Positions 43,224-55,679 of a stretch of 64,000 nucleotides of DNA are shown one piece after another. The stretch is from Linum tenue (lineage: Eukaryota > Streptophyta > Magnoliopsida > Malpighiales > Linaceae). Position numbers and translations under genes: made by a program. The notes under the pieces were generated by a model. The model saw only the letters and a program-made list of their open reading frames with translations. It did no database searches and was not told the DNA's origin. Within the stretch, counting starts at the first letter, position 1. Each line of letters opens with the position of its first letter. The stretch covers positions 22,073,007 through 22,137,006 of the forward strand of contig CAMGYJ010000011.1 of NCBI GenBank assembly GCA_946122785.1, written 5' to 3'.

Positions 43224-46200
43224 TTACAGAGTACAGCTTGAGCTGGTCATTAACAAAAGCTGGGGCCTCTCTAGCCATACCATTCTTTCATTCCAAATCG
43301 TCTCCTCCTGCGCTAGTAAGTGCGCAACTTCATTAGCAGTCCGGGGACAGTGCCGCCAAGTTCCATTACCCATTTGCTCCAGCAGTCGCCGAATGTTGCG
43401 ACATATTATTCCCAGCTCCGTTTGAGTGCCATGCACGTCGTGGAGCACACTAACAAGATTCAAGCAGTCTGATTCCAGGATTGGAGTCCCAACCTGCAGC
43501 TGAAGGGCGAGTTGTACGCCAAATCCAGCAGTTAGTGCTTCCGCCATCTCAACCATCCAACTCCCCGGAACACGTTTTGCTGCCGCAAAGATGAACTTTC
43601 CATCGGCATCTCTAGCCACTGCACCCATACCTGCACAACCTCCCGCCATGATGCTCGCATCAGTGTTAATCTTCACCATCCCATAAGTAGGCTTCATCCA
43701 CTTTCCACCCCCTCAACCAGCAGTTCGTCCCTCCTTTGTTGTTGGTGATGTTTGTAGTCCATCAAGAATGAATGCGCACGAGGGAGGATATCTTGCTCCT
43801 CTAGTTTTTTCCCATTAAACATATGAGCATTTCGCTCTTTCCACAAGAACGAGAGGAGAGCCGCCCATTCTGCTACAGTTTCATCATCCTGCGAGGCCTT
43901 CACGCTCTTTAGCCACTCATAACAGGAACCTCCATTTGGTGTGGCGAAGCATGGGGCTAAAGGCGTCTGTCTCCACAATCTTGCAGTCCACTGACACTCA
44001 AAGAAGAAATGGATTTGAGTTTCCTTAGCATTGCAGAAAGCACACCTATCTCCCCTTCTCGTACTTTTGGTACTAAGGTGATCTCCCGTAGGAAGAATAT
44101 CCCTTGAAAATTTCCAAAGGAAATGCTTGACCTTCGGCGGGACTTTGAGCGACCAAAGTTTCTTCCAAACTTCCTTTTCTCCTACCTGAGGTCACTCCCC
44201 ACTCATGATTTTATCTTGTATCCATTTCATGTACCCTTCTTTAACCGTAAAGTCCCCATTTCTACTCCCCGCCCAGATCAGGCGATCCCTTTCCCCTAGC
44301 TCACGGAGGTTAATTTGGCGAATGAGGGCCGTTGTCTCAGTGGGGAAACAGCTCTCAAGCAGATTTTCATCCCATCTCTCCTCTTCCTCACATATCAGCT
44401 CCCTAATAGTGGCATCCACCGGCAATCCTCTCGGAGCTGAATTAACATAGCTGGCCGACTCTGTAGGGAGCCATTTGTCGCCCCAAATCTTCACACTGGA
44501 ACCTTTACCAATTCTCCATCGTAACCCTTCATTTAGAAAATCTAGTGCGCTGAGTAAACTTCTCCAAATAAAGCTGGGGCGGTGACCGCTACGCGCATCC
44601 AGGATAGACTCCTTCTTATGGTACTTTGCCCGGAAGATGCGAGCAATTAGGGATTTTTCTCCTTGATGTAGCCCCCACAGCTGTTTAGCTAGCAAGGCAG
44701 TGTTAAAACCAACCAAGTCTCGGAATCCCAGGCCTCCCTCTTCCTTCGATGCCGACACCCCTTCTCTACTTACCCAGTGGATTCGCCGTTCAACACCCCT
44801 CTGTCCCCAGTAGAAATAAAGTATCATACTGTGAACTTCATCGAGGACATTATCGGGAACGCGAAAGACTGACATGGCGTAAGTAAACTGTGCTTGAGCC
44901 ACAGCTTTGATGAGTGTTTCCCTTCCTGCCACCGAGAGGGTTCTTTCCTTCCAACCCTTCATCTTTTTCCGCACTCGATCCTTTATTCCCTGGAAAATTT
45001 CTTTCTTTGACCTTCCCACCACAGTTGGTAATCCTAAGTACTTCTCATGCTTCTCAACCAGCTTCATTCCTAGGGTTCTAGCCACCATAAGCTTCTGGTG
45101 CATTTTCACATTGCCACTGAAAGATACTGCCGACTTTTGGAAACTGACCAACTCACCGAATTCCTTCTCATATTCCTGTAAGATCTCCTTTAGCGCTAAG
45201 CTCTCCTATTCATTCGCCCTACCAAAAAAAACACAGTCATCAGCAAAGAATAGGTGAGATACCGTTGGCCCTCCTCGTGCCGGCTTGATGCCGTGAATTT
45301 GTTTCCTCTCTATTGTCGTCTTCGTGTATGCAGAAAGACCTTCAGCGCACAGGAGGAACAAGTATGGCGATAGAGGATCCCCATGTCTCAATCCCCGACT
45401 TGGCTTGAAGCTCGGAGATTGATGCCCGTTAACCAGGACAGAATAGGATACCGTCGTTACACACATCATTACCAGTTTACTCCATTTTTCTGAAAACCCC
45501 ATTCTATTCATCACCCTCTCTAGGAAGCCCCATTCCATCCTATCATATGCTTTAGCCATATCTATCTTTGCAGCAAATAGGCCCTGACCACCACTCTTCT
45601 GTTTCTTTTTCACAGTATGAAAGCATTCAAATGCTGCCATGATGTTGTCCGTTATATATCTTCCTGGGACGAAAGCACTCTGTTCCTGGGAGATCACCTG
45701 GTCTAGTACTAACCTCAGTCTATTGGCCATCACTTTCGCCACCAGCTTGTAAATGACGTTACACAAGCTAATCGGCCTGAACTCCTTTGGTGAGGCAGGC
45801 ATCTTCACCTTCGGGATCAGGGCAATAAGAGTGTGATTGAGGTGATTAGCATCTCTGCTGTTTCCAGTATTTTGAGCACCAATCCTGACACATCGTTACC
45901 TATGATGTTCCAGTACTTTCTGAAGAATAGAACTGACAAGTTGTCAGCTCCCGGTGCCTTTCTCTTTCCCATTTGTTTCAAAGCTGTTAACACTTCCTGT
46001 CCACCAAAAGGCCGATCAAGAGCAGCATTTTGCGCAGGGGTGACCAAACTCAAAATGGAGTCAAGTACTGGGGTAGTCAATGGCACCTCTCCTGCGATAA
46101 ACAAGCACCCGAAATAGCTAGATAAACAGTCGAATAATTGTTCTTGTCCCACCGCCCAGCTTCCATCTTCATTCATCAACTTCTTAATCGTGTTTCTTCG

Positions 46201-47290
46201 GCGCCGAGCTGAAGCTTTCCTATGGAAAAAATTTGTGTTTTGATCTCCACCCTTTAACCAGTCAGCTCTCGAACATTGCTGCCAATAAGATTCTTCATTG
46301 CGTTCTACCTCGTCCAACTCCACTTCTAGCTGTCTGATCTGGTCCGCCACTGTCGGAGTTCGGTTCGATCTGCCCAGCACTTCTAGGGCCCGACGAATAC
46401 GATTTGTTGGGTTATTAAAGTTTGGGAATGCTCGCCGACTCCAGGACTCCAGCTGGGACCTGCAAAAAGATAATTTTGTTAGGCAGTCCTCTTGTTGTGG
46501 CCGAGTCCAGGCTTCTACTATTGTTTTTTGGCAATCTTCGTATCTCGTCCAATAAGGATCAAAGCGAAATACCCATCCCCATTGGGGTTCCTCGTCCTCC
46601 TCCCCCATCGTATCGCATAAAATGGGACGGTGATCCGATCGTTCCTTAGCAAGGTGAGAGATACTCTCGCCTTTGTAAACAAAGATTTCCACTCCTCTGT
46701 AGCTGTAAACCGGTCCAGCCTCTCTTGTATAAAGCTACCTACAACACGTCTATTCAACCCCAGATCATGTAGCTCAGCAGCGGTAAGACAGTCTTGAAAC
46801 TCGGACATTTCATGTTCCACCGTTGCTCTCCCACCCGATTTCTCAGTCGGCGACAAAACTTGATTGAAGTCTCCACAGCAGAGCCATGCTCCCGAACATT
46901 GTTGTGCCAACCGATCAATCAGTTCCCAGTTTCTATGTTTATCATGATTCTCCGGCCACCCATAAATTCCAGAGAACTGCCAGACATCACCATTCTCTTC
47001 GACAATCTTTGCATCAACGGGTTCAAAGATATTGACATAATAGTGACATTCAAGCCCTCCTGCCACCATAAGCTAATTCCACCCGCCCGTCCTCCTCGAG
47101 AACGATCAGTAGATCAGCTGTCTCCTTCCTCGAACGCTAGTTCTCGCCTTGTTCTTTCATTTTCTTCCTTTGTTTGTTTAGTCTCCATCAAGAAGACCAA
47201 TTGCAGGGAAACTCGTTTTGGTAGTGACTCGAGTGATTTAACTGCCCGCTTCTTCCCCAATCCGCGGCAGTTGTAGCTCAGGATTCTCAT
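43224..47290 (-). pseudogene. LINE ORF2: endonuclease, reverse transcriptase, RNase H
   Basis: Endonuclease begins MRILSYNCRGLGKKRAV at 47290 and continues in another frame at 46518-47069 (FSGIYGWPE, CCGDFNQVL). The linker and thumb region follow in 45817-46692 (GGDQNTNFFH, GKRKAPGADNL). Reverse transcriptase occupies 45206-45808 (FRPISLCNVIYKLVAKVMANR, GLRHGDPLSPYLF) with the catalytic FADD near 45235. The frame 44192-45151 holds the rest of RT and 43694-43978 the zf-RVT region. RNase H is at 43224-43697 (NTDAS, EMAEALTAG, ESDC). Frameshifts or stops near 47110, 46510, 45812, 45180, 44190 and 43697 inactivate it. Confidence 0.9.
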
Positions 47291-47450
47291 TGATGACCCG
47301 AAGGGGATCGGTTCCCCGGATCATGCTTTGACGAGTTGTGATTATGAGCTTTAGTCGGTTCAATACCTTTCTCCGCGCCTGCCTGTGCAGCGCTCTGGTC
47401 CTCACTCATTTTATTACAATTCCTTGGTTGTGCCTTCAATTTCCCCTCGC

Positions 47451-48959
47451 CTAGATTCTTTTTTTTTCTTTATTGCCCATTTGTGCTCCATTCTTATCGT
47501 TCTTCTCAAGAGTGGAAGGGCGGCTTTGTTGAGGAGCTTTAGGCTGAGTCACCTCTCCCTTGCCGCCTTTGGGGATTTGTTTCTCATTATCTTCCTTGCC
47601 AGATGGCTTACTCATTTTACCATTAACTGACACCTTATTCATCCCTTTATCCTTTTGAAAATTCTTTGTTCCATCCTTCTCCCTGCCCACAGTAGCCTCC
47701 ACATTTGCATGGCCATGCAAATCCTCTTGTATGGGGTTCAACGTAGCAAATCTATTGTCATTTTGATCGGATCGATGAGAGCCATGATTGTTCATAGTAC
47801 GGTTTCCACTTCTCCTGGTTGTTTTATGTCCCTTTCGCTTCACCATCATCCACTCGCCATAAGCCTGCCCCTTGCTCGGATCCTCCTCTTGTGTTTCTTC
47901 CACCATTATTATTTCATCAGTATCAGGTTCCGGGTCCGGGATCCGGCATTGGCATTTTCCTGCGGGTTGACCATACGAACCACACTGGTCACAGATATTC
48001 TCCAACCCTTCGTACTGAATTAGATACTTCTTTCCTTCAATGCTAAACTTTCTGACGAGTGGCTTCGTTAGGTCTACTTCTACACATACTCTTGCATACT
48101 TTGTTCGGGCTCCCAGTTCATTCGCTCTATCCACATGCACAGGTTTCCCGATCTTTTCTGCTATCATCATCACCGCTTCACGGTTATAGAATTCCATGGG
48201 AATTGCTGGCAATTGAACCCATACCATAGTGGTCTTTATTTCCGAGGTCCATGGATTAAACCCCTTGAACCAGCGATGAACCGTTAGATAAGTGTCTCCC
48301 AGAGTCCAAGGGCCACGCGTCGTGGCAAAATCATAGTCTCTTTTATCCCGAAACCTGACCAAGAAGCACCCGTTCAGAATGTAAGATATCTGAAGGTCTC
48401 CATGGCGTGCCCATAAGGAGTTGACCCTGCGGGCCAAAGGAACATATGCTACTCTCCTTCCCAATTCCTTCACGACTAGCGCTGACCTCCACTCTCACCT
48501 CCATCTACGTTTCTGGACTGCCGAGTACAAAATCGGAGGACAGGTTGGGTCATAGGTCTCTTCATCCAGCTCGTCATCTTCTTCCCTATCCATCTGAAAC
48601 ACATCTTCGGAGTCTGAGTCCGCCACATACCATCTATCATCAGCTACCACTTCGCTAAATAGTCTCGTTCTTCCATTATTCCATGCTCCCATCGGGGTTT
48701 CTTTCCCTTGATGCTCCCTCTCAAGATTTGGATGTGATTCAGCTTCAACATCAATATCCATCTCCGCTGTCGAGGTCGCATCCAATCCTCCATTACCTTG
48801 ATCTTGGTTCAGCGGTCTCACTTTCTTTTTTGCCTGAACAGTTTCCTTCTCGTTCTTGCCATCCGGCGAGGAGGTCGCTGTCGGGGGGCGCCGAGCTCCA
48901 CTAATGTCCGAAGCTTTTTTCAATGGCGCCACCTTGGTGGACGGCGATGTCGCCGCCAT
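47451..48959 (-). pseudogene. LINE ORF1: DUF4283-type nucleic-acid-binding protein, one internal stop
   Basis: MAATSPSTKVAPLKKASD at 48959 starts a frame of about 500 codons interrupted by one TGA at about 48495; the frame is the same on both sides. The second part has the DUF4283 region (CFLVRFRDKRDYDFATTRGPW, LTVHRWFKGFNPW, VWVQLPAIPMEFYN) and a zinc-knuckle-like CDQCGSYGQPAGKC near 47960, in which Gln (CAA) replaces the usual His. The tail is basic and polar. ORF1 proteins bind LINE RNA. Confidence 0.88.
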
Positions 48960-49060
48960 TGAGAGATGAAAACCCTAAAAAACTCTCGTCGCTCAAAAAA
49001 TCGACGCTCCGCAAAACTCGTGTACGAGCTCTTGGATTGTGGCCTATTGATTATAACCTC

Positions 49061-50123
49061 AGTTAATTGATATAGTAGTTTGGAGGAGTGTAAGTTGAAT
49101 TAAAGGACTCAATTTATAAATTTAATTCAATGACATTTTAGCAAGCCCTATACTTTGCACATCTTACAAAGTAGTTCCAAGTCAAGAAAATCAACGCTAA
49201 TAACCCAAAATTTAACCGATCTCACCTCGGTTTTCGTCATAGGTTCACAAAGGCAATTTAGCTAATGCAATCACCGACCCTTTGAGTTTGTGGCTATATC
49301 AAGTCAACTAACTTACGTTAATAAGGTGTGTGGTTCAAGGGGGGACTAGATTTAATTATTCAAGTTATTTCATGCTTGCTATGCTTTATGATATTGGACG
49401 TTTTTATTATATTTCATATCCAAGTAATGATTTGTTGGGATAAATTTACAAGTGCATGTATTATGTTTAAAAAGAAAGATCATGTTTTAAAACCCACCTA
49501 ACTACCTACGCACGCGATCACCTACCTTCCCATTGCTGGGAAGTTATCATATGTTACCTTACTCCTTCAGATAGATGAGGTCATGTTCGCAAGTATAATG
49601 GTACTGCTATGTTGCTACAGATAGCACACGGTTACCTTCATTTCCCATTAGGTGGAAGTCATGTTCATGTTATCAAGTCTTTCACGTTTATCACATTTGG
49701 ATGGTCGGACGGTTGCCCTAGTTAGGGCGAGCTCGGGGGTCCCTTTCTAGTAAAGTAACATAATTGTTTAACTACGCATGTTTAATTATTTATTTTTAAG
49801 TAACCATAACTTTTAAGATGAACTGCACTTAGGACCGACCCCACACTCGCATTCAGGAGCTGTTGGAAACTAGGATTGTGCATATCACTCGTAGGGGCAC
49901 AGTTGTTGCTCAGTATGTCATCATAGGGTTTAGTGGCAGAGTAAGCATCATTGAGAACTCCTTTTAAGATGGTTGTTTGCTTGTGTTGGTTTGTTAAGAA
50001 TGTTTCCCTTTTTAATTTGGATTTGTTTGACGAGATTTTATGTTGTACTTTTCAATTTGGATGATTTATGGTTATCAAGGACATTTTGGTATATTTAGCA
50101 ACCGGCTAGACTAGGGTTTTACA
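49061..50123 (+). other. Right part of the Tekay-type 5' LTR
   Basis: Non-coding LTR sequence that resumes after the LINE target duplication and runs to the LTR end TTTTACA. No gene is seen. Confidence 0.7.
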
Positions 50124-50355
50124 TTTTGGTTTCAGAGCCGGTTCCCCTTTGTCTTCACTCTTAAGTGAGATATTGGGGAGTGGGTTCCATTTTTCAACAA
50201 TTTATAAAGGTTTTAGAAACATTTTAACCAAGTTTTCATGGAACCTATTTTTTTATAACATCCAGTCTCTTCTACTAATAAGTATGATGTCGACAAGGTT
50301 CTTACACTAGTCATTGCCCTTATGTAGGAGTATGAATATGGGAGGTGCTCAGCAA
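50124..50355 (+). other. Primer-binding site and 5' leader of the Tekay-type gypsy
   Basis: TGGTTTCAGAGCC at 50127-50139 is the primer site. The leader ends at about 50355 where the copia LTR remnant begins. The start of gag is not recognisable. Confidence 0.6.
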
Positions 50356-50564
50356 GTCTCACCCGTGGACGTAGCTAACACACATCGTGTTAGTGAACCA
50401 CGTAAATCGTGTGTGTCGTGTTTTCGATTCTCGCTTTCGTATTCTTGCTTTGTTGATTCCAGCGATTTCCCGATCCGTAGCAGCGCGTTTATAACAAGTG
50501 GTATCAGAGCTGCGGCTGGAAATCAGGCTAGGGTTTTCGATTCAGAAGAATAACATCGGTGAAC

Positions 50565-53500
50565 ATGAAGATCGAAAAGTTCACGGGGAAGAACAGCTTC
50601 GCTATATGGCAGATCAAGATGCAGGCTTTATTAAAACAGCAAGGGCTGTGGGGGCCGCTGTCTGCAAAACAGAAGAAGGCAGCGGGCGATGACGATGAGT
50701 GGAATACCCTGGAGGAGAAGGCCCACTCGACCATCATGCTATCGTTGTCTGATGACGTCATCATTGAAGTCGCTGCTGAGAAGACTGCCGCGGACTTGTG
50801 GTTAAAGTTGGAGAGTCTGTATATAACGAAGTCCTTAACCAACAAGCTGCATCTCGAGCAACGGTTGTTTAGCTTGCGGATACAAGAAGGTACGCCTTTG
50901 AGGGAACATCTCGGACAGCTTAACTCTATTTTGCTGGATCTGCGTAATATAGATGTTCAAGTTGATGACGAGGATGCTGCCCTAATCCTACAGGTTTCTT
51001 TGCCGAGTTCATATGAGAATTCCGTTGATTCTTTTATTGCTGGTAAAAAAAGCGTGTCGTTGGAGGATGTCAGGTCTGCTCTTCATACGAGAGAGATCAG
51101 ACATAAGGCGTCCGGATCTGGTACAGGTGGTGAGGCATCGGGTTTGGCTGTTATAGGTGGAAAGGGAAAGAAGAAAACTGGTAAAGGAAATTCGAGCAAG
51201 AATTCCAAGGGTCCCAGTCCATAGCCAGGTGATGCTTGTTACAACTGTAAGGAAGTGGGGCATTGGAAGTACAACTGTCCCAAGAGAAGAGGGCAACAGA
51301 AGAAACAAGGTTCAGTTGCCGTGGCAGAAGTGGACAACAGTTCTGAAGACGATCTCGCCTTGGCTGTAGATGAGAAGGCACATCATGGTGATGTGTGGTT
51401 TCTGGATACTGCAGCCTCATACCATATGTCTCCAAACAGGGATTGCTTCACAACCTACGAGTAGATAGATGGTGGTAACGTGGTCATGGCTAATGGAGCT
51501 GTCTGCAAGGTTGTTGGAATCGGGTCCATAAAGGTTCGGACACATGATGGTTCGTTCTATACCGTGAATGATGTCAGGCATGTTCCACGAATGACAAAGA
51601 ACCTGATCTCCTTGAGTCTACTCGACAGCAAGGGCTTCAGCTTCAAAGGAAAAGGTGGAGTTGTGTATGTCTGCAAGGGTTCGAGGAAGGTACTGAAGGG
51701 CGTGAAGCGTGGGACCTTGCATGCATTACAAGGGTCTGTGTTGTCTGGTTCTGCTGCAGTTGCATCGTCTCAGGTTCATCAGGAAGATATGACCACTCTC
51801 TGGCACATGAGACTGGGGCATATGAGTGAACGAGGGATGCAAGTTCTGTCGAAGAGGGATCTTCTTTGCGGGCACAAGGTGCAGAATTTGGAATTCTGCG
51901 AGCATTGTGTGTTTGGGAAGTTACATGGCAGCAAGTTTCCCAAGAAGGGTATCCACCGTACGAAGGGGATACTGGATTACCTCCACTCCGACTGTTGGGG
52001 TCCTTCACGAGTTGTATCCATTGGAGGCAGCATGTATTTTCTTTCTATTATTGATGATTATTCGAGATTTACTTGGATTTTCATGATGAAGCAGAAAAGT
52101 GAGGCTTTCACGAAGTTCAAGCAGTGGAAGACATTGGTGGAGAATCAGACTGGGAAGAAGATCAAGAAGCTAAGAACGGACAATGGTCTGGAGTTCTGCA
52201 ATTCTAAGTTCAACGAATTCTGCAAGGATGAAGGGATTGCCCGTCATAGAACTGTTAGAGATACACCCCAGCAGAATGGCGTTGTAGAAAGGATGAAACA
52301 GACATTGTTGGAGAGAGCACGGTGCATGCTCTCTAATGCTGGACTAGAGAGAAGATTCTGGGCAGAAGCAGTGAAAATGGCGTGCTTCCTGATCAACCGT
52401 GGACCTCACACAGGTATCGAGTTGAAGACTCCATATGAAGTGTGGTATGGTAAGCCTGCTAATTACTCTTCACTGAAAGATTTTGGGTGTCCTGTTTATT
52501 ATCATGTGGATGAGGGTAAGCTGAACCCAAGGGCAAAGAAGGGTGTATTTGTGGGTTACGGAGATGGAGTTAAGGGATTTCGAGTCTGGTCACCTTCTGA
52601 GAATCGAGTTATACTCAGCAGAAATGTGATATTTGATGAGAAGTCTATGTTTAACCCAATGTTGAAGGTAGCAGGAATGTTGATAAGCAGGTGGAGCTAC
52701 AAACTCTCAATGAGAGTGAGTTTGAGCACCAAGGTGGAGAAGATCAACATGAGGATGTTTCTACAGAGCCAGAAACTTTAAAGTCCAGTGCAGGAGCTCA
52801 ACAGTCTATAGCTTCCGGTAGACCAAAGAGAGCGTCTGCAGGAGTACCTCCAGAGATGTATGGTTTCGAGGACATGGTGGCGTATTCATTTCAGGTTGCT
52901 GAAGAAGTGGATGCAGGTGAGCCACAGTCCTATAGAGAAGCCGTTTTGGGCGGCGAAGCTGATCAGTGGCTTGCCGCAATGGGAGATGAGATGGAATCCC
53001 ATGACAGGAATCAGACTTGGGAGCTAGTCAAACGACCACAAGGAAGGAAGATTGTTACAAACAAGTGGATCTACAAGAAGAAGGAAGGAATCACTTCTAA
53101 AGAGGGCATGAAATTTAAAGCTTGGGCGGTTGCACGTGGCTTCTCGCAGAGGGAAGGAGTTGACTAAAATGAGATTTTCTCACTAGTGGTCAGACATACT
53201 TCGATCAGAGTGCTACTAGCAATAATGACACATTATGACTTGGAGCTCAAGCAGCTAGGCGTGAAGACAGCTTGCCTGCATGGAGAGTTGGAAGAAGAAG
53301 TTTACATGACTCAGTCATAAGGATTCGAGGTTTCGGGAAAAGAAGACTATGTTTGTAAGCCGAAGAAGTCCTTGTATGGACTTAAGCAGTCTCCGAGGCA
53401 GTGGTACAAGAGATTTGACAGTTACATGCTTGATCTGGGCTACAGCAGAAGTCCATATGATTGTTGTGTGTATCACAACAAGGTGGAGGATGGTTCATTG

Positions 53501-54586
53501 ATCTATCTTTTTCTGTATGTGGATGATATGCTCATAGCTGCGAGGTCGAAGTCTGATATCCAGAAGTTAAAGGGGCTTCTCAGTGATGAGTTTGAGATGA
53601 AGGATTTGGGAGCTGCTCAGAAGATCTTGGGTATGGAGATTTACAGGGACAGGTCAAAGAAGAAGCTTTTCTTGTCACAGAAGAGCTACATCCAGAAGAT
53701 ACTGTCGAGGTTTGGCATGTCTTCAGCAAAGCCCTTAAATACTCCTAGTGCTTCAAATATTCATCTATCATCAGCTTATGCACCGCAGTCAGAGGCTGAG
53801 AAGGAGTACATGTCGAGAGTCCCATATGCTAGTGCAGTAGGTAGCTTGAAACCAAGTGTCTTGTTGCTTGAGATTCGATTGAAATTCGTGCAGAGCGGAG
53901 ATGCGGGTCTCTTCGTCCAACTCTTCCATGTCGGCAAGATACTTGACCGCGTCTTCGATATTGGACAACTTGTCGGGATCTGTCACTCCGGCGTTATGGT
54001 ATGCACTAGACCTGATCTTGCACATGCTGTTAGTGTTGTCAGCAGGTTTATGATATAACCTGGGAAGGAGCATTAGCAGGCTGTGAAGAGGATCTTCTGG
54101 TACCTTAAGGGTACACCTGATGTGGGGATTAGCTTCGAAAGTGATACAGAGTGCTTGGTGTCTGGGTATTCTGACTCGGACTATGCTGGAGATGTTGACA
54201 CGAGGAGATCGATGACCGATTATGTATTCACTCTTGGGAGTTCTGTAGTAAGCTGGAAGGCAACTCTGCAGTCGGTGGTGACATTGTCTACTACTGAGGC
54301 AGAGTATATGGCGTTGACAGAAGCTGCTAAGGAGGGAATATGGTTGAAGGGACTGGTTGGTGATCTGGGTCTACATCATGATCAGGCAGTGGTGTATTGC
54401 GACAGTTTGAGTGCAATATGTTTGGCCAAGGATCAAGTCCACCATGAGAGGACTAAGCACATCGACGAGAGGTATAATTTCTTGAGGACAGAGAAGAGGA
54501 TTAAGGTGAAGAAGGTTGGCACCGCGGATAATCCTGCTGTTATGTTCCAACACTGCTTGGACTTGCTAAATGTCTTGAGTGGGTGA
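50565..54586 (+). pseudogene. Gag-pol of the Tork-type copia, broken
   Basis: Gag starts MKIEKFTGKNSFAIWQIKM at 50565 and stays open to a TAG at 51222. The knuckle is CYNCKEVGHWKYNC. Protease has FLDTAASYHMSP (Thr-Ala-Ala where DSGA-type is usual), then a TAG at about 51462. Integrase runs 51480-52660 (GHMSERGMQVL, LRTDNGLEF, PQQNGVVERM, FWAEAVKMACFLINR). A frameshift near 52670 precedes 52691-53167. TAA stops occur at 53164 and 53319. Reverse transcriptase continues 53372-53848 (YVDDMLIAARS, MKDLGAAQKILGMEI). RNase H is 54083-54586 (STTEAEYMALTEA, CDSLSAICLAKDQVHH). A 147-bp foreign insert lies at 53849-53995. Confidence 0.9.
53849..53995 (-). other. 147-bp foreign insert in the copia RT-RNase H linker
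   Basis: The copia frame should read AVGSLMYAMVCTRPDLAHAV; instead a 147-bp in-frame segment separates GSL from MVCTRPDLAH. On the minus strand the insert is wholly open: NAGVTDPDKLSNIEDAVKY then LADMEELDEETRISALHEF and onward. That composition looks like a real exon fragment, perhaps of a transposase-associated or host protein. I do not recognise its source. Confidence 0.6.
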
Positions 54587-54604
54587 CTCCGCCCTACGGG
54601 GCAT

Positions 54605-54976
54605 TGATGGCGGGAGAGAGAGAGAAGGAACAGAGTACATCAGAGATTTCATAGGAAGAGGATTCAAGTCACGGTGTACGAGCTCAATGTTATTTGGGTT
54701 TGGGTTCTGGGCCTGGTCTGTAACCGTTTCCTTTGCCATATTGGATTAGGTTTAGACCCACATGGAGAAGTACTATAAATACTTCTCATACTCCTCTATA
54801 ATCTGTAATCTCCTCGATATAGTGAAACTGGCTATCTCTCGCCCGTGGACGTAGCTAACACACATCGTGTTAGTGAACCACGTAAATCGTGTGTGTCGTG
54901 TTTTTTATTCTCGCTTTCGTATTTTTGATTTGTCGATTCCAGCTATTTCCCGATCCGTAGCAGCGCGTTTATAACA
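54605..54976 (+). repeat. 3' LTR of the Tork-type copia
   Basis: 372 bp with TATA-like CTATAAATAC near 54773. Its last 141 bp match 50356-50496 with few differences. Confidence 0.85.
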
Positions 54977-55209
54977 AAGGTGATGGTCGGCCCCCAACCT
55001 ATGTCGTGCTCAGGAAGATGGGAGTCGTGATATTGAGGAATCTTCCAACCTGAGGTGGTAAATGCATGGCTATTAAAGCTAACCCAAACCCTGGACGAGT
55101 TCCATATCGAAAATGATGAGGATAAGATTGCCATGGCGGTACACATACTTCCAAGGACAATAAGGATTGGTGGCACCTCCAACCTGAAAGTGAAGAAGTC
55201 CCTCTAGCA

Positions 55210-55445
55210 ATCACCTAAAACTGATTCATAGTAATGTTTCTTCATGAGTATATCCTTCACTCCATTTGGGATGACAAGAGAGAAGAGTTTATGAAACTGA
55301 AGTAGGAGTTGGGGCAGTCTATGGTTGAATACACAGAGCACTTTCAAAATTTGTGCAAATGTACCTATCCCGCATACTGAACAACGAGAGTGATGCGAGA
55401 TCGCTATATTCAAGGCATGAAGGCAGGAAGTAAAAAATTATGGGG
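55210..55445 (+). pseudogene. Tekay-type gag remnant
   Basis: The plus strand reads HEYI, then WDDKREEFMKLK, stop, ELGQSMVEYTEHFQNLCKC, close to the retrotransposon gag domain of chromoviruses. Stops and frame breaks are present. 54977-55210 is probably more decayed gag. Confidence 0.65.
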
Positions 55446-55679
55446 TAAGCGAAGAGGGGATCTAAATCCATAGCTTACCGGGCAACCTTCATACTGAGAA
55501 GGATGAGAAGACTACTCAGCAATATTAGGCTTAAAAAGAGAAGGATTCCACCTACTCAGGAAGCCATTCTCACTCAACTCATTCTTTCAGGAGGAATGAC
55601 TGTGTTCAAAGGGATACGTAGGGCCATTCCAGGAGTTTGATATCCGCAACCACAACATTCACACTCATTCAAGAGAGGT

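Larger units (their letters stand above)
43175..49043 (-). mobile_element. Full-length L1-type LINE (non-LTR retrotransposon), decayed
   Basis: A 17-bp target duplication CTATTGATTATAACCTC lies at 43158-43174 and 49044-49060. On the minus strand the element starts with an 84-bp 5' UTR, then ORF1 (48959 to about 47451), ORF2 (47290 to about 43224) and a short A-rich tail (T run at 43175-43182). Full length with both target repeats implies complete target-primed reverse transcription. Both ORFs have stops or frameshifts. It sits in the 5' LTR of the Tekay-type gypsy. Confidence 0.95.
41546..50123 (+). repeat. 5' LTR of the Tekay/Del-type gypsy, interrupted by MITE and LINE
   Basis: Without the MITE (41599-42014 with its duplication) and the LINE (43175-49060 with its duplication) the LTR is about 2.3 kb. 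42015-42340 aligns with 61430-61620 plus 62002-62130 of the 3' LTR (shared CATCAAGCCATCCATCCCAC). The end, CCGGCTAGACTAGGG to TTTTACA, matches CCGGCTGACCTAGGG to TATTACA at 62191. The 3' LTR lacks most of the middle, so it carries a large internal deletion. Confidence 0.82.
50356..54976 (+). mobile_element. Tork/Tnt1-type Ty1/copia element with truncated 5' LTR
   Basis: The 3' LTR spans about 54605-54976 (TGATGGCGGG to TTTATAACA). The 5' LTR keeps only its last 141 bp (50356-50496, CCCGTGGACG to TTTATAACA), so about 230 bp are lost and no target duplication can be read. The primer site TGGTATCAGAGC is at 50499-50510. The domains gag, zinc knuckle, protease, integrase, reverse transcriptase and RNase H all occur in the plus direction. 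Confidence 0.9.
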
